Positions 1 through 6,837 of a DNA stretch of 8,393 nucleotides are shown here, piece after piece. This DNA comes from Cryomorphaceae bacterium (GTDB lineage Bacteria > Bacteroidota > Bacteroidia > Flavobacteriales > Schleiferiaceae): positions 1-8,393 of the forward strand of contig DLWR01000227.1 of NCBI GenBank assembly GCA_003444795.1, in the 5' to 3' direction. Position 1 is the first letter of the stretch. Every line of letters begins with the position of its first letter. The notes under the pieces were generated by a model, which saw nothing but the letters and a program-made list of their open reading frames with translations, made no database searches and had not been told where the DNA came from. The translations under genes were made by a program, and so were the position numbers.

Positions 1-940
1 GGAACTGGTAGGACATGGAAATTTCATGTGCGCCACCCAAGGTGTTCTTCAATGGAGAAATCGTGTAGTCATAAGAGTAGCCAAACGTCCAGGGCACATC
101 GTTGGGGGCTACTCCAAGGATGAATACCAAGGCATCTGGGTTGGAACTGATGGCGCCCATAGCTTGGCGATAGGCCATGCCACCGGTTAGAGGACCGCGG
201 TTAAATGAAAGGCCACCCGTCATTTGATTTGCGCCACCTTGACTTTGGAAAACCACGTGTGGGATCAACAGGTTGTCCAAAGAGTTGTACAAGCGCTTAC
301 GTCCGATGGGGATGGTGGCTCCCAACTGGGCAGAAAGCTTCATGGGTAACTTGTTGTTGGAGAGGAAGGCCTCGTTGGGTTCGGTCACGTGGCTGGCCGT
401 GAATCCCATGTAAAAGCGCTCGGTGAAGCCCAACATACCGAAGGTTAGGTCCACATGGCTGTTGGTTGTATTGTCTGGTGCGATCTCGTTGGTGGGCTTT
501 ACAAAGCCGTAAAAAGGATCAATCTGATCTGGGAAGGTCAAACTGTTCCAGTCTAGGGCGCGCTGACGGAAAGTCCCTTGTGCACCGAAGAGTACGGAGA
601 AATCGCGGGTGACGGTCAAATGATACGAATACACCAAGGAAGCTTCGGTCAATGCCAAAGCGCCGTTGGCTGCCTCGTCTTGCATGATGAGCACGCCAAG
701 TCCTCCATTGAGTTTGTCCACGTATTGGTCATAGGATGCAGAATACGTTTGATAAACACCCAAAGAGGGGTACTGATTTCGGTAGTTGACGTTGACTTTG
801 GGGCACTGCTTGACACCAGCAAATGCGGGGTTCAAATACAGTGGGTTGGCATAGAATTGCGTGAAATGAGGATCCTGACCGTATACGGACGAGATCCCTA
901 AAACAACGAATGCTATAGTCAATAGGCGTTTCACTGCCAT
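1..940 (-). CDS. PorP/SprF-family type IX secretion membrane protein (3' end beyond window)
   Basis: The reverse strand is open from an ATG at 940-938 to the window edge, giving about 313 residues. It starts with a basic N-terminus (MAVKRLLTIA) and a hydrophobic stretch ending VYG before Gln22, a signal peptide. The mature protein opens with QDPHFTQFYANPLYLNPAFAG-like sequence (about residues 22-42), the hallmark of PorP/SprF proteins, and the last visible residues, GGAHEISMSYQF, match the terminal beta strand of that family, so only a few codons and the stop are missing. Alternating aromatic/polar strands such as GGLSFNRGPLTGGMAY and TFGYSYDYTI fit an outer-membrane beta barrel. PorP is needed for T9SS secretion and SprF for secretion of the adhesin SprB; genomes usually hold several paralogues, so which role applies cannot be decided, and no gene symbol is given. 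It is transcribed divergently from porU, which supports a T9SS role. Confidence 0.9.
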   Translation of the reverse strand, partial: MAVKRLLTIAFVVLGISSVYGQDPHFTQFYANPLYLNPAFAGVKQCPKVNVNYRNQYPSLGVYQTYSASYDQYVDKLNGGLGVLIMQDEAANGALALTEASLVYSYHLTVTRDFSVLFGAQGTFRQRALDWNSLTFPDQIDPFYGFVKPTNEIAPDNTTNSHVDLTFGMLGFTERFYMGFTASHVTEPNEAFLSNNKLPMKLSAQLGATIPIGRKRLYNSLDNLLIPHVVFQSQGGANQMTGGLSFNRGPLTGGMAYRQAMGAISSNPDALVFILGVAPNDVPWTFGYSYDYTISPLKNTLGGAHEISMSYQF

Positions 941-964
941 GTTGGTGTACTATTTAAAGAGCCA

Positions 965-972
965 CAAGTATA
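965..972 (-). promoter_or_regulatory. Candidate -7 promoter element for the PorP/SprF-family gene
   Basis: On the minus strand this reads TATACTTG, one mismatch from the Bacteroidota -7 consensus TAnnTTTG. It would place the transcription start around 958 and leave a leader of roughly 20 bases before the ATG at 940. No convincing TTTG-type -33 element is seen at the right distance; only a T-rich stretch (complement of 995-999) lies there. The assignment is by pattern only. Confidence 0.35.
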
Positions 973-1003
973 CGATTTTCCGCGGTCATTCGTGAAAAAG
1001 CGT

Positions 1004-1013
1004 GCAAATTTGC
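1004..1013. promoter_or_regulatory. Perfect 10-bp palindrome GCAAATTTGC between divergent T9SS genes
   Basis: GCAAATTTGC reads the same on both strands. Its core CAAATTTG is one mismatch from TAnnTTTG in either direction, so it could serve as a -7 element for porU (start near 1019), for the divergent PorP/SprF-family gene (start near 998), or as a binding site for a dimeric regulator. A short AT-rich palindrome can also arise by chance. Confidence 0.3.
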
Positions 1014-1021
1014 CTAAACAA

Positions 1022-1044
1022 CAAACGCTCGAATTGGGCGTTTG
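1022..1044 (+). promoter_or_regulatory. Hairpin in the porU leader
   Basis: CAAACGCTC (1022-1030) pairs with GGGCGTTTG (1036-1044) over nine positions, with one G-U pair, closing a GAATT loop. It ends 11 bases before the porU GTG start. It is not followed by a T-run on the plus strand, nor by one on the minus strand, so it is not an intrinsic terminator. It could stabilise the porU mRNA 5' end, mask the start codon region, or be a DNA operator. The pairing is directly visible; the role is inference. Confidence 0.5.
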
Positions 1045-1055
1045 AGTATTGAATC

Positions 1056-4000
1056 GTGCAAATCAAACCATCCTTAAACGTTAGTCCTCCAACCATCATT
1101 CGGGTTGCACTGTTGCTATTTTCGTTTTTAATCGTTGAAAAAGAAGTAGTTGCACAACCTATAGCCTCGGTTTTATCGCAAGGAACTTGGGGCAAAGTCT
1201 CCGTAGACACAGAGGCCATCTACAGTTTAAAAGCTTCTGATTTAGTGGCGATGGGATTGGGGTCGGAACCCTTTGTCTCCGGGGATTTGGGTCTGTATGG
1301 ACGAAGTGCGGGGGTCCTTCCTGAGCGTAACAACGTTGCGCGGGAGGACGACCTGCAGCCCATTGCGATTTGGGTGGAGGATGGAGGAGACGGTCAATTC
1401 TCCGGGGAAGATCGAATGTACTTCTATGGGCAATCCCCGCACACGTGGAGGTTTAATGCCGTAACGGAGCGTTGGGATGCAAATAGACATCCCTACAGTG
1501 ATCGTCACTACTATTATGTGACGACTACGGAAGGAGGGGCACGGATTCAAGATGCACCCGTGGTGAATGGCAGCCCAGTGCCTTTGGCGCGCTATGATTA
1601 TTTAGCGCATCATGAGCAAAACCTTAAAAACATGGTGGGCAGTGGTCGCCAGTGGTTTGGAGAGCTCTTTGACTACACCTTGACGCGATCGGTGGATATG
1701 GGGCTAGATGCGCTGGATGCCAATTCTTCCGCCCTGTTTCGGGTCCGGGCGGTGGGACGATCGACCATTTCCGGAACGCAAATGGAAATTGCCACGGGTC
1801 AAGGGGCAGTGGGGGTGTTGACGTTTGGGTCTGTAGCTTCTTCGTCTGGGGCAGACTACGTGAGTGAAACCAGCCTAGCGGCGCAGCAGCAAGGTGTGAC
1901 GGGGAGTTGGGGGAATGTTGGCATCACCTTTAATCGCGCCCTTAATCCGAGTGCTTCCGCCTGGTTGGACTATGTGACGGTTCAGGCGGACGCTCCGTTT
2001 CGTTGGCGCCAAATGCCGGAAGTATGGCATTTTTCGCCCCAGGACACGAGCGTTATTCAAGCAAACTTGGCGGAAATTTCGGGGGGGCTTTCCGCGACGG
2101 GCCAAGCGTGGAATGTGAGCAATCCGCTAACTCCTGAGCGCATAAATCCGGTCAATTTTACGTCCAACGGGAGTGCGCATTGGGGGCTAAAAATGTCCGG
2201 GTTAATTCCTCAAACAGTCGCTGTTTTTTCGCCAGGAAGCACAGCGGTGCCTACACTAGAAGGAAAAATAGCCAATCAAAACCTGCACCAATCTGGGCCG
2301 TTGGACTATGTGATTGTTTCGCCCGCGTTTTTATTGCCTCAGGCAGTGCGATTGGCGAATTTCCATGAAGAAAAAGGCTTGCGGGTACGCGCGGTGGATA
2401 TTCAAAGCATTTACAATGAGTTCTCTTCGGGTGTTCAGGATATTACGGCTATCAAGGATTATATGAGGCACCTTTGGAATTCGGCGGATTCGGCGGCGGA
2501 TCGCCCAAAATATCTGCTCTTATTTGGAGACGCTTCGTACGATTACTGGGGGGTTATAGAACCCAATACCAACCAAATCCCCATTTACCAGAGCTACAGC
2601 AGTTTCTCCTTGTATTCCTCCTTCAGTACGGATGATTTTTATGGCTTTATGGACGAGGATGAAGGGAATAATCTTCGTTCCAAAGGCTTGGATTTGGGCA
2701 TCGGCCGAATCCCAGTAAACACCGAAGAAGAAGCCAAAGGAGTGGTCGACAAAATCCTTGCGTATTCGGACCCTCAAAAATCGCTAGGAGCTTGGCGCAA
2801 AAAAGTCCTCTTTGTATCGGATGATGTGGACCATGGCTGGGAGGCCGTTTTGACGAGCATACCCAACTTGATCGCGGACCGACTGGATACCGCCTACCCG
2901 TTTTTGGACATCGATAAGATGTACGCGGATAGCTATGAGCAGCAATCCAGCAGTGCCAGCCAAAGCTATCCGCGCCTCCGAACAGAATTGGTCCAATCCA
3001 TCAATGACGGCAACTTGGTCACGGCCTATGTGGGCCACGGGGGCGAAGTAGGTTGGGCCAGTGAGAACATCCTCCAACTCAATGACACCAAGACCTTTTC
3101 CAATGGAGCCAAACTTCCGCTCTTCGTAACGGTCACCTGTGAGTTTAGTCGTTTAGACGATCCTTTGCGCACCTCGGCGGGTGAATTCTTGCTCTTGAAT
3201 CCGAATGGTGGAGCCATCGCCTTGCTAAGCACCACGCGAGTAGTTTATGTGGACGGAGCAGCTACCCTAAACGACTCCATTTTTAGGGTAATTTTTGAAA
3301 AGGAGGGCGGTCAATACCGCACCTTCGGTCAAATTTTGCGCAGTGCAAAAAATGGGACTACATCCGCGGACAAGTTGCGCTTTTCATTGCTCGGCGACCC
3401 CGCGCTGCGCTTGAACATTCCGAGCCATCATGTCGTCCTCGACAGTTTGAATGCCCAGGAGTTGACGGTTTCAAGCACTTCTGCGGAAAGTGATACGCTC
3501 CAAGCACTTTCTCGTGTTCGAATTGTGGGCCACGTCGAAGACGGACTTTCACAAGAAGTAAGGGCCGATTTTAATGGCCCTATGGAGGTCATTCTTTACG
3601 ATAAAAAGGTGCAGCGCAGCACCCTCAAAAATGACAACGAAGGCCCCTATATCTTCTTCCAAGAATGGGCCAATGCTGCGTACCGCGGCAAGGTGATTGC
3701 TCAAAACGGGCAGTTCGAAGCGGAATGGGTGATGCCCCTTGATATCGCCTTGCAAGTGGGTCAGGGTAAGTTTTCCTTCTATGCGGAAACAGATTCTACG
3801 GATGCCTCTGGAAGCGATTTCCGGGTTTGGATTGGGGGGATTGACCCCAACGCACCAGTCGATGTTACTGGCCCTAAAGTGGATGTCTACATGGGAGATA
3901 CCAACTTCGTTTCGGGCGGTATTACGGGTCCCAGTCCCCTCGGTTTGGTTCGTTTGTTCGACGAAAATGGTATCAATGCGGTCGGCAATGGCATTGGACA

Positions 4001-4526
4001 CGACATGATGGGTGCATTGGACGGGGATTGGAATCAAGCCTTCTCCCTCAATAGTCGCTATTCCTCCGATGCGGGCACCTATCAACGGGGCGAAGCGACT
4101 TGGCCTTTTGAGAATTTGTCGGAAGGTCCTCATACATTCTCGGTCCGAGCATGGGATAGTTATAATAATGTAGCAGAGGGAAGCGTTGAATTCACCGTGT
4201 TCCTTCGCGATCAATTAAAACTCGGCGCCATGCGCATCTATCCAAATCCAGGCATGGGCCCCTTCCACTTAGATGTGGAGCACAATGCTCAAGGAGACAG
4301 TTTGGAAGCAGTTTGGACCGTGGTCACGCCAGACGGCCAAATGGTCTATCAGCACATTTGGGAAGGAACGCCTGAATCCGCCGTCCTGCAATCTGTCGAC
4401 TGGGATGGCACAGACGGCCAAGGCCATCTGCTACCAGCAGGGTGGTACCTAGCCAGAGTCCAAGTCCGCCGAAAGACAGATGGCCAAATCGTTCAAGCCG
4501 CAGAGCGCGTAATCCTCCTCCACTAA
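1056..4526 (+). CDS. porU: PorU, type IX secretion system sortase (C25 family cysteine peptidase)
   Basis: This 1156-residue protein matches the roughly 1150-residue length of known PorU. PorU sits on the cell surface, cuts off the C-terminal sorting domain of T9SS cargo and links cargo to a surface anchor. The GTG start is supported by an in-frame TGA at 1050-1052, just upstream, and by a signal peptide from it: basic N-terminus, hydrophobic IIRVALLLFSFLIV, then VVAQ near residue 34. Residues about 415-785 form the gingipain-like C25 domain (YVIVSPAFLL, LLLFGDASYDYWG). The catalytic pair is visible as His661 in YVGHGGEVGW and Cys695 in TVTCEFSRLDDP. The region before it (FSGEDRMYFYGQ) is the typical PorU N-terminal part. 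Residues about 1055-1156 form a sorting-domain/FlgD-Ig-like module (IYPNP at 1061-1065, WDGTDGQGHLLPAGWYLARV), which known PorU also carries. No Shine-Dalgarno sequence is seen, as is common in this phylum. porV follows after 17 bases. Confidence 0.96.
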   Translation: MQIKPSLNVSPPTIIRVALLLFSFLIVEKEVVAQPIASVLSQGTWGKVSVDTEAIYSLKASDLVAMGLGSEPFVSGDLGLYGRSAGVLPERNNVAREDDLQPIAIWVEDGGDGQFSGEDRMYFYGQSPHTWRFNAVTERWDANRHPYSDRHYYYVTTTEGGARIQDAPVVNGSPVPLARYDYLAHHEQNLKNMVGSGRQWFGELFDYTLTRSVDMGLDALDANSSALFRVRAVGRSTISGTQMEIATGQGAVGVLTFGSVASSSGADYVSETSLAAQQQGVTGSWGNVGITFNRALNPSASAWLDYVTVQADAPFRWRQMPEVWHFSPQDTSVIQANLAEISGGLSATGQAWNVSNPLTPERINPVNFTSNGSAHWGLKMSGLIPQTVAVFSPGSTAVPTLEGKIANQNLHQSGPLDYVIVSPAFLLPQAVRLANFHEEKGLRVRAVDIQSIYNEFSSGVQDITAIKDYMRHLWNSADSAADRPKYLLLFGDASYDYWGVIEPNTNQIPIYQSYSSFSLYSSFSTDDFYGFMDEDEGNNLRSKGLDLGIGRIPVNTEEEAKGVVDKILAYSDPQKSLGAWRKKVLFVSDDVDHGWEAVLTSIPNLIADRLDTAYPFLDIDKMYADSYEQQSSSASQSYPRLRTELVQSINDGNLVTAYVGHGGEVGWASENILQLNDTKTFSNGAKLPLFVTVTCEFSRLDDPLRTSAGEFLLLNPNGGAIALLSTTRVVYVDGAATLNDSIFRVIFEKEGGQYRTFGQILRSAKNGTTSADKLRFSLLGDPALRLNIPSHHVVLDSLNAQELTVSSTSAESDTLQALSRVRIVGHVEDGLSQEVRADFNGPMEVILYDKKVQRSTLKNDNEGPYIFFQEWANAAYRGKVIAQNGQFEAEWVMPLDIALQVGQGKFSFYAETDSTDASGSDFRVWIGGIDPNAPVDVTGPKVDVYMGDTNFVSGGITGPSPLGLVRLFDENGINAVGNGIGHDMMGALDGDWNQAFSLNSRYSSDAGTYQRGEATWPFENLSEGPHTFSVRAWDSYNNVAEGSVEFTVFLRDQLKLGAMRIYPNPGMGPFHLDVEHNAQGDSLEAVWTVVTPDGQMVYQHIWEGTPESAVLQSVDWDGTDGQGHLLPAGWYLARVQVRRKTDGQIVQAAERVILLH
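2479..2496 (+). repeat. Tandem 9-bp duplication inside porU
   Basis: ATTCGGCGG occurs twice head to tail, followed by a further CGG. It keeps the frame and encodes part of a small Ser/Ala/Asp-rich stretch (NSADSAADR) just before the LLLFGDASYD strand of the C25 domain, probably a surface loop. It is most likely a replication-slippage duplication tolerated in a loop. Confidence 0.6.
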
Positions 4527-4543
4527 GCCTATATTTGCTCCCC

Positions 4544-5746
4544 ATGATTCGCTTCATTCGACCTTTCCTTTTGACCTCTGCCTTGCTAAGTGGTTCAACC
4601 CTTTTCGCCCAAACCACCGCATTTGGCGACAACCTAAATGTGGTGACGTCAGCCATGCCCATGCTCAATATTGGGCCGGACGCACGCATGGGGGGGATGG
4701 CCAATGCAGGGGTTGCGGCGTCTCCGGATGCGAATGCCCTGTTCTGGAATCCTGCCAAATTGGCCTTTATGGGTGCCGGGAACATGCAAGGCGGTCTTTC
4801 GTACACCCCTTGGTTGCGCCGCTTGGTTCCCGATGTGGAATTGATGTTTGCGAACGTGGCGATGGGCTTGGGCGAGCGTTCCGGTTTTGGGGCCAGCTTG
4901 CGCTATTTCTCATTGGGCGATATCACGTTCCGCAACGAGCAAGGCGATGAGCAGGGAACCTACCGTCCGTATGAGATGGCCTTAGACATGGCATATGCCT
5001 TAAAACTTTCCGAAAATTGGTCCGCTGGGGTGGGCCTTCGCTATGCCTTATCGGATCTGACTCAGGGCCAAGTGGTGGGCAACCTGCAAACCAAACCCGG
5101 TCAGACGGTGGCTACGGATGTCAGCTTTTACTACCAAGGGGAGGAGCTCAATCTACCAGATGGCCAGAAAGGCCAGTGGTTGGGGGGGTTGAACATCTCC
5201 AACATTGGGGCAAAAGTGAAGTACACCGAGTCTGGAGACGCGGACTTCATTCCTACTAATTTGAAAGTAGGGGTGGGCTACAACTGGATATTGGACCGCT
5301 ACAACCGCGTAGTCGTTTTATTTGATGTCAATAAATTGTTGGTGCCTACGCAGCCAGTCCGAGACTTGTTGGACGTGGATGGCGACGGCGACCGCTACGA
5401 AATCATTGCGGGGAAGGACGACAACGTGTCCGTCATGCAAGGCATCTTCCAAAGCTGGGATCCCTCAGCAAAGCCCGATGGCACGAAGGAATTGATGCGT
5501 GAATTCATGTACAATGCAGGCGTGGAGTATTGGTACGACAACAAATTTGCAGTCCGCGGTGGCTATCAACACGAGGACCAACTCAAGGGCAATCGCCGCT
5601 TCTTCACGATGGGCTTTGGATTGCGCTATTCGTTGCTAGGGCTTGATTTTGCGTATCTCTTCCCTGCGGACCAAACGGTGCGTTCCCCCTTGGAAAACAC
5701 CATTCGATTCAGTGCCTTGGTGGACCTGAATCAGCTCCTCGACTGA
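4544..5746 (+). CDS. porV: PorV (LptO), type IX secretion system outer-membrane shuttle protein
   Basis: This is a 400-residue FadL-like beta barrel of the PorV family. PorV takes folded cargo from the SprA translocon by its C-terminal sorting domain and passes it to PorU. The ATG at 4544 is chosen because it gives a classic signal peptide (MIRFIRPFLLTSALL...LFA before Gln23) and because an upstream in-frame ATG at 4442 lies inside porU and would add a non-signal-like 34-residue extension. The family signature is seen near the N-terminus (PMLNIGPDARMGGMANAGVA, then ANALFWNPAKLAF) and in the C-terminal half (DVNKLLVPTQP, GIFQSW, YNAGVEYWYDNKFAVRGGY, KGNRRFFTMGFGLRYS, LDFAYLFP). An Asp-rich loop, DVDGDGDR at residues 277-284, follows KLLVPTQP. 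The gene is 17 bases after porU, with no terminator between, so the two form one operon and their products act together. Confidence 0.96.
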   Translation: MIRFIRPFLLTSALLSGSTLFAQTTAFGDNLNVVTSAMPMLNIGPDARMGGMANAGVAASPDANALFWNPAKLAFMGAGNMQGGLSYTPWLRRLVPDVELMFANVAMGLGERSGFGASLRYFSLGDITFRNEQGDEQGTYRPYEMALDMAYALKLSENWSAGVGLRYALSDLTQGQVVGNLQTKPGQTVATDVSFYYQGEELNLPDGQKGQWLGGLNISNIGAKVKYTESGDADFIPTNLKVGVGYNWILDRYNRVVVLFDVNKLLVPTQPVRDLLDVDGDGDRYEIIAGKDDNVSVMQGIFQSWDPSAKPDGTKELMREFMYNAGVEYWYDNKFAVRGGYQHEDQLKGNRRFFTMGFGLRYSLLGLDFAYLFPADQTVRSPLENTIRFSALVDLNQLLD

Positions 5747-5766
5747 GAACCTTAGTGTACTTTTTA

Positions 5767-5822
5767 CCCTAGGGCCGGTATTCCGGCGCTACGCACTATT
5801 TTTGAGGCCGCCTAACGGCGCT
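5767..5822. promoter_or_regulatory. Duplicated dyad elements upstream of pdhA
   Basis: Two similar units are seen: GGCCG-gtattc-CGGCGCT at 5773-5790 and GGCCG-cctaa-CGGCGCT at 5806-5822. Each contains an inverted repeat (GCCGG/CCGGC around TATT at 5774-5787; GCCG/CGGC around CCTAA at 5807-5819). Their centres are about 32 bases apart, close to three helical turns, and a promoter-like TATTTTTG lies between them. An 8-bp palindrome CCCTAGGG (5767-5774) overlaps the first unit. Possible readings are a paired operator controlling pdhA-pdhC, or hairpins that weakly terminate porU-porV. The repeats are directly visible; function is inferred. Confidence 0.45.
5797..5804 (+). promoter_or_regulatory. 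Candidate -7 promoter element for pdhA-pdhC
   Basis: TATTTTTG is an exact match to the Bacteroidota consensus TAnnTTTG. It predicts a transcript start near 5811 and a leader of about 28 bases before the pdhA ATG. No TTTG-type -33 element is seen about 20 bases upstream; that place is occupied by the first dyad, which would suit a regulated promoter. Confidence 0.5.
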
Positions 5823-5838
5823 TTCCTAATTGCGAGAA

Positions 5839-6834
5839 ATGGCTAAGAAAAAACTGACCAAAGAAGTTTACCTCAAGTGGTATGAAGACATGCTCTTCTG
5901 GCGCAAGTTTGAGGACATGGCTGCGGCCCTGTACATCCAACAAAAAATTCGAGGCTTTTTGCATCTCTACAATGGACAAGAAGCTGTTTTGGCTGGCGCC
6001 TTGTTAGCGATGGAGCCCGGGGACAAAATGATCACGGCCTATCGCAACCACGTGCAGCCGATTGGTTTAGGAGTAGATCCTCGCCGAATCATGGCGGAAC
6101 TCATGGGTAAGGTCACCGGTACCTCTCGCGGCAAGGGTGGATCGATGCACATGTTCTCCAAGGAACACCACTTTTATGGTGGTCACGGCATCGTAGGGGG
6201 CCAAATTCCCCTTGGCGCCGGTTTGGCTTTTGCCGATAAGTACAAGGGCGATCAGCACGTCACGTTGACCTATATGGGCGATGGCGCCGTTCGTCAGGGC
6301 TCATTGCACGAGACCTTTAACTTGGCCATGCTTTGGAATTTGCCCGTCGTATTCGTCTGTGAAAACAACGGCTATGCCATGGGAACCAGCGTGGAGCGCA
6401 CCGCGAACCACACGGAGATTTGGAAGCTCGGCTTGGGCTATGAAATGCCTTGCCAAGCGGTAGACGGCATGGATCCCGCCGTGGTCTATGAAGCCATGCA
6501 GGAAGCTATTGACCGCGCCCGCAAAGGCGGTGGCCCAACCTTCTTAGAAATCCGCACCTACCGCTACAAAGGACACTCGATGTCCGACGCGCAGCACTAC
6601 CGCACGAAGGAAGAGGTAGCTGAATACCAAAAAGTCGACCCCATCCTCATCGCAAAGACGATGTTGACCAAGAAAAAATGGGCGACAGAAGCGGAGATTG
6701 AAGCGATCGATACGCGTGTGAAGGCCTTAGTGGCAGAATGCGTGCAGTTTGGTGAGGACTCTCCCTTCCCAGAAGCGCATGAACTTTGGCAAGACATCTA
6801 CGTTCAAGAAGACTATCCATTTATCAAGGAATAA
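5839..6834 (+). CDS. pdhA: Pyruvate dehydrogenase E1 component, alpha subunit
   Basis: This 331-residue protein is the thiamine-diphosphate-binding alpha subunit of the E1 heterotetramer, which decarboxylates pyruvate and transfers the acetyl group to the E2 lipoyl arm in the cytoplasm. The ThDP motif is clear: GDGA at residues 147-150 and NN at 176-177, about 30 residues apart. Other family blocks are YNGQEAV, YRNHVQPIGLG, RGKGGSMHMF (about 97-106), GGHGIVGGQIPLGAGLAFA (114-132) and the active-site loop YRYKGHSMSDAQHYR (241-255). The ATG at 5839 is preferred over a TTG three codons upstream because it starts MAKKKLTKE, as in relatives, and TTG starts are rarer; the difference is three residues. 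pdhC starts three bases after the stop, so both belong to one operon. The beta subunit that completes E1 is not in the window. A branched-chain 2-oxoacid E1 alpha is the main alternative, but sequence blocks and the E2 neighbour favour pyruvate. Confidence 0.95.
   Translation: MAKKKLTKEVYLKWYEDMLFWRKFEDMAAALYIQQKIRGFLHLYNGQEAVLAGALLAMEPGDKMITAYRNHVQPIGLGVDPRRIMAELMGKVTGTSRGKGGSMHMFSKEHHFYGGHGIVGGQIPLGAGLAFADKYKGDQHVTLTYMGDGAVRQGSLHETFNLAMLWNLPVVFVCENNGYAMGTSVERTANHTEIWKLGLGYEMPCQAVDGMDPAVVYEAMQEAIDRARKGGGPTFLEIRTYRYKGHSMSDAQHYRTKEEVAEYQKVDPILIAKTMLTKKKWATEAEIEAIDTRVKALVAECVQFGEDSPFPEAHELWQDIYVQEDYPFIKE
6826..6830 (+). promoter_or_regulatory. Shine-Dalgarno-like site for pdhC
   Basis: AAGGA ends seven bases before the pdhC ATG and overlaps the last codons of pdhA (Lys-Glu). 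It is the only convincing Shine-Dalgarno-like sequence before a start in this window and suggests translation coupled to the end of pdhA, though the bases are also explained by the codons themselves. Confidence 0.4.
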
Positions 6835-6837
6835 TCC

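Noticed and set aside
578..901. 107-codon plus-strand open frame inside the PorP/SprF-family gene
   Set aside because: It is antisense to a continuous, well-recognised coding frame and resembles no family.
1022..1044. Bidirectional terminator between the divergent genes
   Set aside because: The genes point away from each other, so no transcript ends here, and neither strand has a T-run after the stem.
3549..4214. 221-codon open frame on the minus strand inside porU
   Set aside because: It lies entirely antisense to the well-supported porU frame, shows no recognisable domain, and has low-quality composition typical of a shadow frame.
4442..4543. 34-residue N-terminal extension of PorV from an upstream ATG
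   Set aside because: It overlaps the end of porU, is proline/arginine-rich, and would bury the signal peptide that begins at 4544.
4324..4806. 160-codon minus-strand open frame across the porU-porV junction
   Set aside because: It spans the end of one real gene and the start of another, both with strong family matches, and has no signal, motif or start context of its own.
5774..5804. Intrinsic terminator after porV
   Set aside because: The GCCGG/CCGGC hairpin is short and the five-T run begins about a dozen bases after the stem, too far for a standard terminator; the T-run is better read as part of a TAnnTTTG promoter element.
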